Notes under the pieces: generated by a model | Told to the model about the DNA's origin: nothing | Database searches by the model: none | Seen by the model: only the letters and a program-made list of their open reading frames with translations | Origin: Kitasatospora sp. MAP12-44 | GTDB lineage: Bacteria > Actinomycetota > Actinomycetes > Streptomycetales > Streptomycetaceae | DNA: 64,000 nucleotides | NCBI RefSeq assembly: GCF_029892095.1 | Contig: NZ_JARZAE010000004.1 | Location: forward strand, 1,984,001 to 2,048,000 | Reading direction: 5' to 3' | In this document: positions 49,078 to 58,308 of the stretch, in pieces | Layout: every line of letters starts with the position of its first letter | Position numbering within the stretch: position 1 is the first letter of the stretch | Made by a program: the position numbers and the translations under genes

Positions 49078-49353
49078 GGTTTAGAACCTTCACAGGTTTT
49101 CAATATTTCGGCCCTGTCGCGACCATGTGACAGCGCCGGTCCGCAGCCCGCCTCAGCGGGCCCGGGGGTGGGGACGCCGAGTCCCCAAGTATGGCGAAGG
49201 CCGGACGCGCTGGCAGCCGTCCGGACTCGTCGGACTTGCCGATCACGTACCGCTCGTGGCGCCGAGCTGCCCGCGATCCGTCCCCTCCCCCGGACCGGCC
49301 GGGCTGTGTACTCACTCCCGTTCACCACCCGTGCCGCGAGGAGTACCCCCGCC

Positions 49354-50274
49354 ATGAAGCGAACTCTGTTATCCCTCAAGCGACTTGCCCCACTGGTCGG
49401 CGCAGCCGCGCTGCTGCTCGGCGTGGCCGCCACGCCGGCCGGTGCCACCACCGCACCCGGTGGTCCGTATGCCGGGATGGGCGGCTGCCCGCTCAACTCG
49501 GCCCAGCTGCAGGACCCGAGCAACCTCCAGGTGGGCTGCGTGGTGTCGGTGACGCACACCGGCAGCTTCACCATCGGCACCACCACCGTCCCGCTCAACT
49601 CCCCGATCACGCTGCAGTTCGGCGTCTACTGGGACAAGTCCGCCCCCACGGTGACTTTTCCCGACGGCAGCAGCGCCAACCAGTACGCCACAGTGGCCCC
49701 CACCGGCACCACGCTGCTGACGGCCAAGCCCGCCGAGATCACCATCCCCGGCATCATCAACTTCCTGCCCGGCGTCACGAGTGTCTTCGCCCAGGTCGAA
49801 CAGGCCGGTCCGGTCACCGCGTTCACCCCGCTGGCGGCAGGAGAGTCCTATCCGGTCTTCAAGCTGCCGGTCAAACTCCACCTGTACAACGCCTTCTTCG
49901 GGCCCAACTGCTATATCGGCAGCGACAGTTCGCCGATCGTGCTGAGCCCGACCACCGGCACCACCGCGCCGCCCGCACCGGGCGTGCCGATGACCGGCGA
50001 CCCGGGAACCATCGGCGTCGCCGCCGACCCCAACGGCTACGGCTCGGTGATCGCCTCCTTCACCGGCGCGAAGCTGGTGGACAACACCTTCAGCGTGCCC
50101 GGAGCCTCGGGCTGCGGGCTGGGCGGCATCCTCGACCCGATCATCGACCTGGTGATGGGCATCCCGGCCGGCGCGGGGACGGGCTCGGTGACTTTCCAGC
50201 AGACCGACACCTCGCTCGCGCTGGACGCCAGTCTCGCCGATCTGACCAGCGCGCTGAACGCCTCGCACAGCTAG
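49354..50274 (+). CDS. Secreted beta-rich protein of unknown function
   Basis: This 306-residue protein starts at an ATG after AGGAG. Its Sec signal peptide is about residues 1-31 (LAPLVGAAALLLGVAATPAG, cleavage near AGA-TT). The mature part is rich in Thr/Gly/Pro with conserved-looking Cys (GGCPLNSAQL, VGCVVSVTHTG, GPNCYIGS, GCGLGGI). No catalytic motif. It is followed 59 bp later by a second secreted protein. Linkage to DUF6230/DUF6114 suggests a shared envelope role. Confidence 0.7.
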   Translation: MKRTLLSLKRLAPLVGAAALLLGVAATPAGATTAPGGPYAGMGGCPLNSAQLQDPSNLQVGCVVSVTHTGSFTIGTTTVPLNSPITLQFGVYWDKSAPTVTFPDGSSANQYATVAPTGTTLLTAKPAEITIPGIINFLPGVTSVFAQVEQAGPVTAFTPLAAGESYPVFKLPVKLHLYNAFFGPNCYIGSDSSPIVLSPTTGTTAPPAPGVPMTGDPGTIGVAADPNGYGSVIASFTGAKLVDNTFSVPGASGCGLGGILDPIIDLVMGIPAGAGTGSVTFQQTDTSLALDASLADLTSALNASHS

Positions 50275-50333
50275 CAAACGCCGCAGCAACTCCGCAGCAA
50301 CTCCCCCACACCCAGCGGAAAGAGAGTTCCCTC

Positions 50334-51011
50334 ATGCGCAACCGCCTCTACCTCGGCGCGGCCCTGGCCGCCGCCGCCCTCGCGGCCGTCACGGCCCTGC
50401 CCGCCTCCGCGGCCGGCCCCAGCGTGCTCAGCTACGGTACGGCGGCCGGCGGCGCCGCGGTCGGCCTCGGCGACGTGCTGACCGCCTCGCTCTCCGGCAC
50501 CTCCACCGCCGACTTCTACTCCACGGCGGCCGGCGGCGTCGGCGTCAAGTGCTCCAGCTCCGGCTTCAGCGCGACGGTGAGCTCCAACCCGGCGGCACCC
50601 GGCACCGCCGTGGAGTCGCTGACCTCGCAGACCTTCGGCTCCTGCGTCGCGGTCAAGATCCCCGGCGTCACCGCCGTGCAGAGCGTCACCGTCAACCACC
50701 TGTCCTACGTCAACAACGTCAGCGACGCGGCCGGCAACCCGGTCACGCTGAGCCCCGGCACGGCGGGCCCGATCCAGACCACCATCGTGCTCAGGACCCT
50801 GCTCGGCAACGTCACCTGCACCTACCAGGCCAACCCGGCCAGCCTGTCCGGGACCACCTCCAACACGGCGCAGACGATCGGCTTCGCCAACCAGGTGTTC
50901 GCCCGCAGCAGCGGCCCCGGCACCTGCTTCAGCGCCGGGTACTTCACCGCGACCTACGGCCCGGTGGTCGACACCAGCCAGTCCGGCAGCCCGCTGGTGT
51001 GGGTCAACTAG
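50334..51011 (+). CDS. Secreted protein of unknown function, paired with the preceding one
   Basis: This 225-residue protein has a signal peptide, residues 1-27 (LGAALAAAALAAVTALPASA-AG). The mature domain has beta-strand-rich sequence with four Cys (VKCSSSGF, FGSCVAV, NVTCTYQ, GTCFSAGY), probably two disulfides. It ends SGSPLVWVN. No enzymatic signature. It is in line with the preceding gene, so they probably share a transcript. Confidence 0.7.
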   Translation: MRNRLYLGAALAAAALAAVTALPASAAGPSVLSYGTAAGGAAVGLGDVLTASLSGTSTADFYSTAAGGVGVKCSSSGFSATVSSNPAAPGTAVESLTSQTFGSCVAVKIPGVTAVQSVTVNHLSYVNNVSDAAGNPVTLSPGTAGPIQTTIVLRTLLGNVTCTYQANPASLSGTTSNTAQTIGFANQVFARSSGPGTCFSAGYFTATYGPVVDTSQSGSPLVWVN

Positions 51012-51038
51012 GTTCGACCGTACGCCAGTCAGCGTCAG

Positions 51039-52448
51039 TCAGCGTTCGTGGCCGACCGGCCCCACCCGGTCGGCCGCCTTCCGCGCGGCCACCAGCAGGG
51101 GGTCCCACACCGGCGAGAACGGCGGTGCGTAGCCGAGGTCCTGGAAGACCAGTTGCTGCACCGTCAGCCGGGCGCCCAAGGCGACGGCGGCCGCGTCGAT
51201 CCGCTTGGCCGCGCCCGCGCCGCCGACGATCTGCACGCCGAGCAGGCGACCGGTGTCCTGCTCGGCGAGCATCTTGACGGTCATCCAGGGGGCGCCGGGG
51301 AGATAGCCGGCCTGAGCGGTGGACTCGATCACGACGGCGGTCCAGCGCAGGCCGGCCGCCGTCGCCTCACGTTCGTTCAGGCCGGTGCGGGCGATCTCCA
51401 GGTCGCAGACCCTGGTCACCGCGGTGCCGACCACGCCGGGGAAGGCGGCCTGCCCGCCGCCCAGGTTGGTGCCGATCACCAGGCCGTGCTTGTTGGCGTG
51501 GGTGCCGAGCGCGACGAACTGGCGGGCACCTGAGACCAGGTTGAGCACCTCCACGCAGTCGCCGCCGGCCCAGATCCCGTCGAGCGGGGTGCCGTCGGCG
51601 CCGAGCACCCGCATCCGCTCATCGGTCAGCAGTCCGCGGTGCTCGCCCAGCGGCAGGCCGGCCGCGCGGGCCAGACCGGTGCGCGGACGTACGCCCAGGC
51701 CCAGCACGACCACGTCCGCCGGGTGCTCACCGGCCGTACTGCGCACGGCGGTCGGCCGTCCGTCCGGGCCGAGCAGCACCTCCTGCGCCTCGGCGCCGGG
51801 GACCACCTCGACGCCGAGCTTCTCCAGGCCGCGGCGCACCAGCAGGCCGAGATCCGGGTCCAGGGTGGGCATCGGTTCCGCCGGGCGGTGCACCAGGGTA
51901 ACGCGCAGGCCGCGGGCCAGCATCGCCTCGGCCATCTCGACGCCGATGTAACCGCCGCCCACGATCACGGCCCTGCGGACCCCGCCGTCGGAGGCCCCGC
52001 GCTCCAGCGTGTCGATCAGCGCGGCGCCGTCCACCAGCGTGTTCACGCCGTGCACCCCCGGCGCGTCGAAGCCCGGCAGCGCGGGCCGGACCGGCTCGGC
52101 TCCGGTGGCGATCACCAGCTGGTCGTACGCCGTCCAGCACTCCTCGCCGCTGTCCAGGTCACGGCTGCGCACCCGGCGCCCGGCCGGGTCGATGGCGGTG
52201 ACCTCCGTACGCAACCGCAGGTCGATGCCGCGCTCGCGGTGCTGCTCGGGCGTGCGGGCGATCAGCGCGTCGCGCTCGGGGACCTCGCCGCCGGTCCAGT
52301 ACGGGATGCCGCAGGCCGAGTACGAGGTGAAGTCGCCGCGCTCGAAGGCGGTGATCCGCAGCTCGTCCGGCCCGCGCCGGCGGCGTGCCTGCGAGGCGGC
52401 GGACATCCCCGCGGCGTCCCCGCCGATGACCACCAGATGCTCCGTCAT
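51039..52448 (-). CDS. FAD-dependent CoA-disulfide reductase-like oxidoreductase
   Basis: This 469-residue member of the pyridine nucleotide-disulfide reductase superfamily has FAD motif VVIGGDAAGMSAASQ, a single redox Cys46 in TSYSACGIPYW (as in CoA-disulfide reductase/Nox rather than the CxxxxC pair), NAD(P) motif VIVGGGYIGVEMAEAML (about 165) and FAD-binding GIWAGGDCVEV. A C-terminal dimerisation domain contains FQDLGYAPPFSPVWDP. It probably reduces CoA-, per- or polysulfides or oxygen. Single gene, divergent from the GH8 gene. Confidence 0.88.
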   Translation of the reverse strand: MTEHLVVIGGDAAGMSAASQARRRRGPDELRITAFERGDFTSYSACGIPYWTGGEVPERDALIARTPEQHRERGIDLRLRTEVTAIDPAGRRVRSRDLDSGEECWTAYDQLVIATGAEPVRPALPGFDAPGVHGVNTLVDGAALIDTLERGASDGGVRRAVIVGGGYIGVEMAEAMLARGLRVTLVHRPAEPMPTLDPDLGLLVRRGLEKLGVEVVPGAEAQEVLLGPDGRPTAVRSTAGEHPADVVVLGLGVRPRTGLARAAGLPLGEHRGLLTDERMRVLGADGTPLDGIWAGGDCVEVLNLVSGARQFVALGTHANKHGLVIGTNLGGGQAAFPGVVGTAVTRVCDLEIARTGLNEREATAAGLRWTAVVIESTAQAGYLPGAPWMTVKMLAEQDTGRLLGVQIVGGAGAAKRIDAAAVALGARLTVQQLVFQDLGYAPPFSPVWDPLLVAARKAADRVGPVGHER

Positions 52449-52580
52449 ACTGCCGACCGCCTCCACTGTCAGCGGGCCGGGGTCGGCCCATCGGCCTCCA
52501 TCATCGCGAAGTACAGCGCAAGGCATCGCGAAGTACGGCGCAAGCCGCTTCGGTTCGGGGTCTTGACATGAACTCCCACA

Positions 52581-52599
52581 GTTAAGAAACTTTCCTAAC
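52581..52599. promoter_or_regulatory. Palindromic operator of the GH8 gene, CsnR-box-like
   Basis: GTTAAGAAACTTTCCTAAC is a 19-bp palindrome with one mismatched pair. It resembles the TTAGGAAA-TTTCCTAA element known upstream of Streptomyces chitosanase genes and bound by the ROK repressor CsnR. A TTGACA hexamer lies at 52563-52568. The match is from memory of the motif. Confidence 0.6.
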
Positions 52600-52623
52600 T
52601 TTCTCCCCCCACGAGGAGCGTTC

Positions 52624-53868
52624 ATGGCACATCGACTCCGCACGCTGATCGCCTCCGGCGCGGCCCTCGCCACCACGGCCCTGGGGCTCGGGCTGACCCT
52701 GACCACCGCGGGCCCGGCGGCCGCAGCCGCCGCACCGGCCCACGCGTTCCCCGCCCACACCACCTACAAGGTCGGCGTGATGCCCTCGGCCTCGCAGTCC
52801 TCCCGGGACGCGGCGGTGGAGAAGCAGTACAACTCCTGGAAGTCCACCTACCTGGTCCACGGCTGCGCCTCCAACGAGTACTACGTCTCCACCAAGGGCG
52901 ACTCCGACGCCAGCAACAACGGCCCGGTCTCCGAGGGCCAGGGCTACGGCATGAACATCGTTCCCCTGATGGCCGGTTACGACGCCAACGCGCAGACCGA
53001 GTTCAACGGCCTGTGGCAACTGGTCAAGGACCACAAGGACCAGTACGGCCTGATGCAGTGGCAACTCGACGGCAAGACCTGCAAGTACTACAGCAGCGGC
53101 ACCCCCGACGGCGCCACCGACGGCGACCTCGACATCGGCTACGGCCTGATCCTGGCCGACAAGCAGTGGGGCGGCTACACCGCCGACGCCAAGGCCTGGC
53201 TGGCCGCCTTCTACGCCCACGACGTGGCGCCCGACGGGCACTTGAAGTGCGAGGACGACGGCCCGAACACCGACACCCGGCCCTCCGACCAGATGCTCGA
53301 CCACCTGCGCGCCTTCGCCAAATACGACACCGCGCACGACTGGAACAAGGTGATCACCCGCACCGAAGCGGTGATCTCCGAGTTCACCAAGGGCTACTCC
53401 GCGACCGGCGGCCTGATGTCCGACTTCGTCGTCAACGCCAACACCACCAGCCCCAAGCCCGCGCCCGCCAACTACCAGGAGGACCAGCCGGACAACATCG
53501 TCGGCTACAACTCCATCCGGGTGCCGTGGCACCTGGGCACCGACGCGCTGGTCTACGGCGGTTCGACGGCGGCCACCTCGTACGCCACCGCCAAGCTCGA
53601 ATCCGCCTGCCTGAAGAAGGAGTCGGGCGGCAACCCGCAGAAGGTCTACCCGCACACCAAGCTCAACTGCACGCCGTACAGCACCAGTGACCAGGCCGAG
53701 GAGGCCGGCGACTCGGTCGGCCCGGCCGCAATGGCCGCCGGCGACCAGGCCTGGACTGACGCCATCTGGAAGCAGCTGGGCAGCAACCCGTTCGGTGACG
53801 GCTACTACGGCGAGACCATCAAGACGCTGGTCTACCTGGTGATGGCCGGCGACTACTGGGCGCCGTAA
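52624..53868 (+). CDS. Secreted glycoside hydrolase family 8 enzyme (chitosanase/endoglucanase)
   Basis: This 414-residue protein starts at an ATG after GAGGAG. Its signal peptide is about residues 1-38. The GH8 (alpha/alpha)6 barrel shows the general acid Glu104 in PVSEGQGYGM, an Asp-rich ATDGDLDIGYGLILAD segment (165-180, proton relay/base) and a C-terminal DGYYGETIKTLVYLVMAG. GH8 enzymes cut beta-1,4-glucans, chitosan, licheninan or xylan. The CsnR-like operator favours chitosan, which is inference. The gene stands alone with a strong terminator. Confidence 0.88.
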   Translation: MAHRLRTLIASGAALATTALGLGLTLTTAGPAAAAAAPAHAFPAHTTYKVGVMPSASQSSRDAAVEKQYNSWKSTYLVHGCASNEYYVSTKGDSDASNNGPVSEGQGYGMNIVPLMAGYDANAQTEFNGLWQLVKDHKDQYGLMQWQLDGKTCKYYSSGTPDGATDGDLDIGYGLILADKQWGGYTADAKAWLAAFYAHDVAPDGHLKCEDDGPNTDTRPSDQMLDHLRAFAKYDTAHDWNKVITRTEAVISEFTKGYSATGGLMSDFVVNANTTSPKPAPANYQEDQPDNIVGYNSIRVPWHLGTDALVYGGSTAATSYATAKLESACLKKESGGNPQKVYPHTKLNCTPYSTSDQAEEAGDSVGPAAMAAGDQAWTDAIWKQLGSNPFGDGYYGETIKTLVYLVMAGDYWAP

Positions 53869-53879
53869 CTCCCCCCTCT

Positions 53880-53928
53880 GACGACGAGGGCCCGTCCCGC
53901 CGAGCCGGCGGGACGGGCCCTCGTCGTC
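53880..53928. terminator. Perfect 22-bp hairpin terminator
   Basis: The arms 53880-53901 and 53907-53928 pair completely around GAGCC. It lies between the convergent GH8 and MBL genes and probably serves both. Confidence 0.85.
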
Positions 53929-53953
53929 ACGTCGTCACGTCGTCACGTCGTCA
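53922..53953. repeat. Four tandem CGTCGTCA octamers
   Basis: Perfect 8-bp repeats start in the terminator arm and end inside the stop codon of the MBL gene (stop 53951-53953). It looks like recent slippage. Confidence 0.85.
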
Positions 53954-55213
53954 CAGCGTCCGGCCGCCGAAGTCGTATGTGCTGCCGTACTCGGCGATCA
54001 CCCGGGAGATGCCCAGCGGCGGGTGCAGCCGGGTCGGCGAGGTGGTGTGGATCGGGAAGACCGTGCCCGGCCGCATCCGCTCGACCATCGCGTGCAGGTC
54101 GCCCTGGCTCGCGTGGCCCGAGCAGCCGATCTGGCGCAGCGGCACCTTCAGCGCGGCCAGCCAGTCGGTGAACGGCTCCCAGCGCGGCTCGAAGGGGCCC
54201 AGCGGCTCACCGTTGGCGTGCACGAAGACGCTCTGCGGGCCGACCGGCAGGTCCAGCAGGGACGGCAGGTCGGCCGGGTCGGGCACCACCACGTAGCTGG
54301 CCGGCGCCGCGTGCACCTCCGCCCAGCCGACGGTGTCGGCGCTGATCGCGGCCTCGACGCCCAGTAGGCGCAGGAAGACGGCGGTCTGCTCCGGCCAGAG
54401 CACCGTGCGCCCGTGCGCGGCGGCGATCTCCAGGAAGGAGCCGACCCGCTCGATGTCGCGCGGGTACATCGACAGCAGCACCAGCCCGGGGGTCGTCTCC
54501 AGGGCGGCGGCGAAGTCCCGTTCGACGTCGTCCTCGTCGCGCACCCGGTTGTCCCGCTGCTCCCAGCCGAGCGTGGTGCCCTCGGTGACCAGCACCGCGC
54601 TCTCCCCCGCCCGCCGCACGAAGTCCCAGGCCCGGTCCGGGTTGCGGCCGTGGAAGCGGATGTCGCCGGTGAAGGCGAGCACGCCGTCGGAGGTGTGCAC
54701 CAGGTAGCCGCTGGCGCCGGGGACGTCGTGGTCCACCAGCACGCATTCCACCTCCATCGGGCCCACCGTGGCCTTCTGACCGTCCGTCAGTCCGATCCAG
54801 TCGGGGTCGCCGCCGCTGACGCCGGCGCCGGTGCTGCTCAGCGCGCGCAGCACGTCCACCGCGTCGGTGTGCGCGTGCACCGCGATGTCGGGGCGGACGA
54901 AGCCGGCCAGGCCCACGTGGTCGATGTGCGGGTGGCTGACGAAGACGGCGGTGTGGCCGACGGCCTCGCCGAGCGGGTCGCCGCCGGCGAGTGCGGCGGG
55001 GTCGAAGAGACCGGGCAGGCGCGGCGCGGCGCCCATCCGCAGCCGGTCCTCGAGCTCGCGGCCCGGCCGGATCCGCACCGGTGGGCGGAACAGGTCCTTC
55101 CCCCCGGGGATGTCCAGGCCGATGTCCAGCAGGACGCGGTGCTCCCCGTCGGTGATCAGGATCTTGCTGGATCCGATGACGCCGACGCCTCCCCAGAACT
55201 CGATGGAAACCAC
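53951..55213 (-). CDS. MBL-fold hydrolase with RNase J/beta-CASP-like features
   Basis: This 420-residue protein has the metal motif SHPHIDHVGL (HxHxDH), FTGDIRFHG, and a C-terminal GCSGHASQGDLHAMVERMRP then FPIHTTSPTRL, which matches the end of RNase J/beta-CASP enzymes. Such folds hydrolyse RNA or phosphodiesters, but cluster context (sugar ABC transporter, HAD phosphatase) suggests a small phosphodiester or sugar-phosphate substrate. The GTG start lies 2 bp after the HAD stop. It is the last gene of the five-gene operon. Confidence 0.8.
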   Translation of the reverse strand: MVSIEFWGGVGVIGSSKILITDGEHRVLLDIGLDIPGGKDLFRPPVRIRPGRELEDRLRMGAAPRLPGLFDPAALAGGDPLGEAVGHTAVFVSHPHIDHVGLAGFVRPDIAVHAHTDAVDVLRALSSTGAGVSGGDPDWIGLTDGQKATVGPMEVECVLVDHDVPGASGYLVHTSDGVLAFTGDIRFHGRNPDRAWDFVRRAGESAVLVTEGTTLGWEQRDNRVRDEDDVERDFAAALETTPGLVLLSMYPRDIERVGSFLEIAAAHGRTVLWPEQTAVFLRLLGVEAAISADTVGWAEVHAAPASYVVVPDPADLPSLLDLPVGPQSVFVHANGEPLGPFEPRWEPFTDWLAALKVPLRQIGCSGHASQGDLHAMVERMRPGTVFPIHTTSPTRLHPPLGISRVIAEYGSTYDFGGRTL

Positions 55214-55215
55214 GG

Positions 55216-56025
55216 TCAGTTCCTCTCAGCAGGTGCGGTGGTACGTGCGTCGCCGGCGGCCCAGGCCCGCAGGGCGGGCAGCAGGTCCTCGATGTGCGCG
55301 GCGGCGGCGGTGGCGGGGCCGTCGGCCCGGCCGAAGCGGTCGATGTAGGCGCAGGGCGCGCCGAGGGCGGCGGCGGGGGCGATGTCGTTGCGCCAGTGGT
55401 CGCCGATGGACAGCACACGGGCGGCGGCGGCGCCCGCGTACTGTCCATCGGCCTCCTCGGGCAGGCCGAGTTCGCGCCGCAACAGACGCTCCAGGCCCGC
55501 CGGTTTGCCGGTGCTGGAGACCACCTCGTCGACCAGCGGCCGCAGTTGGAGCCGGTCCAGCAGCTCGTCCAGTCCGGCGGCCGGGCTGTTGGTGGCCAGC
55601 ACCACTCGGACGCCGTCGGCGCGCAGGTCGCTCAGCAGCTCGGCGTACCCCGCCGGGACCTCCAACGCGCAGGCGGAGGTGGCCATATGGGCCCGGGTGG
55701 CAGCGAACGCAGCGTTGAGTCGCGGCAGTTGCAGGCCGTGCCGGCGGCGGCCGAGCTCGGCCACCACCTCCCAGCCGTCCGCCGCGGCGCGGAACGCCTC
55801 GGCCTGCACGGCGTCGGTCGCGCGGTCGGCCGCCGCGACGCCCTCGACGAGGTAGTGCTCCACCCCGGCCAGCAGCTCCGCCCGTTCCAGCGGCGCCAGT
55901 CCGGCCGCGGCCTGCCCGGCGTAGTACCGGATCGGCGCGTCGCCGCGATACAGCGTCCCGTCGAAGTCGGTGACCAGGACCAGGGCCTGTCCGGGCTGTT
56001 GGGGATCGGTATGCGGGTCAGCCAC
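55216..56025 (-). CDS. HAD-superfamily phosphatase
   Basis: This 269-residue protein has VTDFDGTLYRGD (nucleophile Asp and acid/base Asp), VVLATNSPAAGL (motif II Asn/Ser), a KPAGLERLL-like motif III Lys and LSIGDHWRNDI (motif IV Asp pair). It is a cytosolic phosphatase with a helical cap. The GTG start overlaps the end of the permease gene by 8 bp. In an ABC sugar operon it probably dephosphorylates the imported or processed compound. Confidence 0.85.
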   Translation of the reverse strand: MADPHTDPQQPGQALVLVTDFDGTLYRGDAPIRYYAGQAAAGLAPLERAELLAGVEHYLVEGVAAADRATDAVQAEAFRAAADGWEVVAELGRRRHGLQLPRLNAAFAATRAHMATSACALEVPAGYAELLSDLRADGVRVVLATNSPAAGLDELLDRLQLRPLVDEVVSSTGKPAGLERLLRRELGLPEEADGQYAGAAAARVLSIGDHWRNDIAPAAALGAPCAYIDRFGRADGPATAAAAHIEDLLPALRAWAAGDARTTAPAERN

Positions 56026-56890
56026 GAACGCCTCCGGCGGTGGACATCGCGCCAGTGATGAAGTGGCGTTGCAGGACGAGGAAGAAGAGCAGCACCGGAG
56101 CGGTGGTGAAGACCACCGCGGCGGACAGCGCCGGGAAGTCGGTGCCGTTGGCTCCGGCGAAGGCGGCCAGGCCGACCTCGACCGGCTGGACGTCGGGACT
56201 GCTGGTCATGATGAACGGCCACAGGAAGGAGTTCCAGGAGGCCAGGAAGACGTTCAGCGAGATGATCACGATCGCCGGGCGCACCAGCGGCACCCCGATC
56301 GACCAGAGCATCCGCAGCCGTCCGGCGCCGTCCAGCTCCGCGGCGTCGAAGATCTCCTGCGGCAGGCCCAGGAAGAACTGCCGGACCAGGAAGATCCCGA
56401 ACACGCTGGCGCCCCACGGCACGATCTGGATCCAGTAGGTGTCGAGCCAGTGGATGTCGTTGGCGACGATGTAGTCCGGGATGATCAGCACCGTCCCCGG
56501 GACCATCAGCACCGACATCACCAGGCCGAACAGCAGGCCGCGCCCGCGAAAGCGCATCACCCCGAAGGCGAAGCCGGCCAGCAGCGAGGTGACCAGGGCC
56601 AGCAGCACCGTGCACGAGGCGATCAGCAGCGTGTTCAGGAAGAGCCGGGGCCAGGGCGCCGCCGCCCAGGCCCGGCTGTAGTTCGCCCACTGCCAGTGCG
56701 GCAGCAGGATGTCGGAGAGCGAGGCGGAGACGCTGGCGCTGTTCAGCGAGGTGACCAGCACGTAGTAGAACGGCAGCAGGAAGACCAGTCCGACCAGCAC
56801 GACCAGGGCCCGGTTGACGAACCGCCCGGCCCCGCCGGTCCGGCGCCGGGGAAGCCCCCGGCGCCGGGCCGCGGTCGAGGCCGCCGTCAC
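56018..56890 (-). CDS. Carbohydrate ABC transporter permease (MalG/UgpE type)
   Basis: This 290-residue inner-membrane protein has six predicted TM helices and the EAA loop IFDAAELDGAGRLRMLWSIG, which docks the ATPase. The GTG start overlaps the binding-protein stop (GTGA). No ATPase gene is in the operon, so a shared ATPase such as MsiK is likely to energise it, as is usual in streptomycetes. Confidence 0.88.
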   Translation of the reverse strand: MTAASTAARRRGLPRRRTGGAGRFVNRALVVLVGLVFLLPFYYVLVTSLNSASVSASLSDILLPHWQWANYSRAWAAAPWPRLFLNTLLIASCTVLLALVTSLLAGFAFGVMRFRGRGLLFGLVMSVLMVPGTVLIIPDYIVANDIHWLDTYWIQIVPWGASVFGIFLVRQFFLGLPQEIFDAAELDGAGRLRMLWSIGVPLVRPAIVIISLNVFLASWNSFLWPFIMTSSPDVQPVEVGLAAFAGANGTDFPALSAAVVFTTAPVLLFFLVLQRHFITGAMSTAGGVRG

Positions 56891-58227
56891 TGGGCGGCCC
56901 CGGCCTTCTGGTCGGCGAGGGCGTTGGTCTGCGCGGTGTTCAGCGCGGTGGTCGGGTCGGTGCCCTTGTCCAGCGCCGCCTGCAGCGCGACGACCTCCTC
57001 GCCCTCCGCCTTGGCGACCCAGCTGTACGGCGGCTCGGCCACGGCGTAGGCGAGGGCGCCGACGGCGGTGGGCAGGTAGGGGTTCTTGGCGATGAAGTCG
57101 CTCATCAGCGGCAGCGCGGCCGCGGTGACCGGCAGGTAGCCGGTCTGGCTCGCCCACTGGGCCTGGCTGGAGGCGGAGGCCAGGAACTGCATGTACTTCC
57201 AGCCGGCCGCCTGCTGCGCCTTGCTCGCCCCGGCGAACTCGACAAGGTTGGTACCGCTCATGACGTTGGTCGGCCGGCCGGTCGAGCCGGTCGGCAGCAC
57301 ATTGGTGCTCATGGTGAACTTGCCGCCCACCGCCTGGTTCTCGTAGAAGTAGCCGGCGGCGCTGCTCAGGTCGAACAGGCCCTTCTGGGCACCGAGCGCG
57401 GCCTCGCCCGGGTAGTTGGTGCCGACCTGCAGAGCACCGGCCTTCTTGAGGTCGACCAGGTAGGTCAGTGCCTGGACGGCGGCCGGGCTGTTGAGCTGCG
57501 GGGTGCCGTCGGGGGCGAAGTCCGGGGTGCCGTTGGCGGCGGCCAGCGACTGGAACATGACGGTGCCGCCGGCCGGGGAGGCGGTGGTGCCCGGGTCGAT
57601 GGCGATGCCGGTGACGCCGTTGCCGGAGACGGCCTTGGCATCGGCGGCGAACTGGTCCCAGGTGGTGGGGGCGGTCAGGCCCTTGGCCTTGAGCAGATCG
57701 GCGTTGGAGTAGATCACCTGGACGCTCTTGTTGAACGGCCACATCCAGTTCTTGCCGTCCGGCAGGGCCAGGTCCTTCTGGACGCCCGCGTAGAAGGTCG
57801 AGAACTGGTCGGGCTTGTCGCTGCCCGCGTACTGGCTGACCGGCAGGATCGCCTGGCTGTCGGCGAACTGCGCCGCCCAGCTCTCGTAGACCTGGCCGAT
57901 GGTCGGCGCGTTGTGGGCGGCGATGGCGGCGGTCTCCTTGGCGTGCAGGGTGCCGTAGTCGGGCTGGTACTGCAGGTCGACCTTGATGTTCGGGTTGGCG
58001 GTCTCGAAGTCATTGGTCAGCTTGACCAGTGTGCTCTTCTGCGCGCCGTTGATCATGATCTGCATGAACGAGATGGTGGTGGTGCCGGACGCGGACGAGC
58101 TGGAGGAGCTGCCGGAGGAGCAGCCGGCCACCGCGGCGAGCACGGTGAGGGCGGCGAGGGCGGAGCCGGCGGCCCGGCGACTGTTCCGGGCGAACGGCGA
58201 GCGGCTACGCGGGTGCGAGCTGGTCAT
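56887..58227 (-). CDS. Sugar-binding lipoprotein of an ABC transporter (UgpB/family 1)
   Basis: This 446-residue protein has a lipoprotein signal with lipobox VAGC (Cys near residue 35) after LAALTVLAAV, then a Ser-rich linker (GSSSSSSASG). The binding domain has a Gly-Trp/Tyr-rich cleft (WAAQFADSQAILPVSQYAG, WMWPFNKSVQVIYSN). It is similar to UgpB-type glycerol-phosphate or sugar-binding proteins. The ATG at 58227 follows AGAGGGA. The substrate is not determinable, but phosphodiesters are worth considering because of the MBL and HAD genes. Confidence 0.88.
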   Translation of the reverse strand: MTSSHPRSRSPFARNSRRAAGSALAALTVLAAVAGCSSGSSSSSSASGTTTISFMQIMINGAQKSTLVKLTNDFETANPNIKVDLQYQPDYGTLHAKETAAIAAHNAPTIGQVYESWAAQFADSQAILPVSQYAGSDKPDQFSTFYAGVQKDLALPDGKNWMWPFNKSVQVIYSNADLLKAKGLTAPTTWDQFAADAKAVSGNGVTGIAIDPGTTASPAGGTVMFQSLAAANGTPDFAPDGTPQLNSPAAVQALTYLVDLKKAGALQVGTNYPGEAALGAQKGLFDLSSAAGYFYENQAVGGKFTMSTNVLPTGSTGRPTNVMSGTNLVEFAGASKAQQAAGWKYMQFLASASSQAQWASQTGYLPVTAAALPLMSDFIAKNPYLPTAVGALAYAVAEPPYSWVAKAEGEEVVALQAALDKGTDPTTALNTAQTNALADQKAGAAQ

Positions 58228-58308
58228 GGTGGTTCCCTCTGAAGTGATGGCGAGTCATGGAAGAGTTGGAACGGGAGAGTTGGAACGGGTGGCGCGGCAC
58301 CTGGGGTC

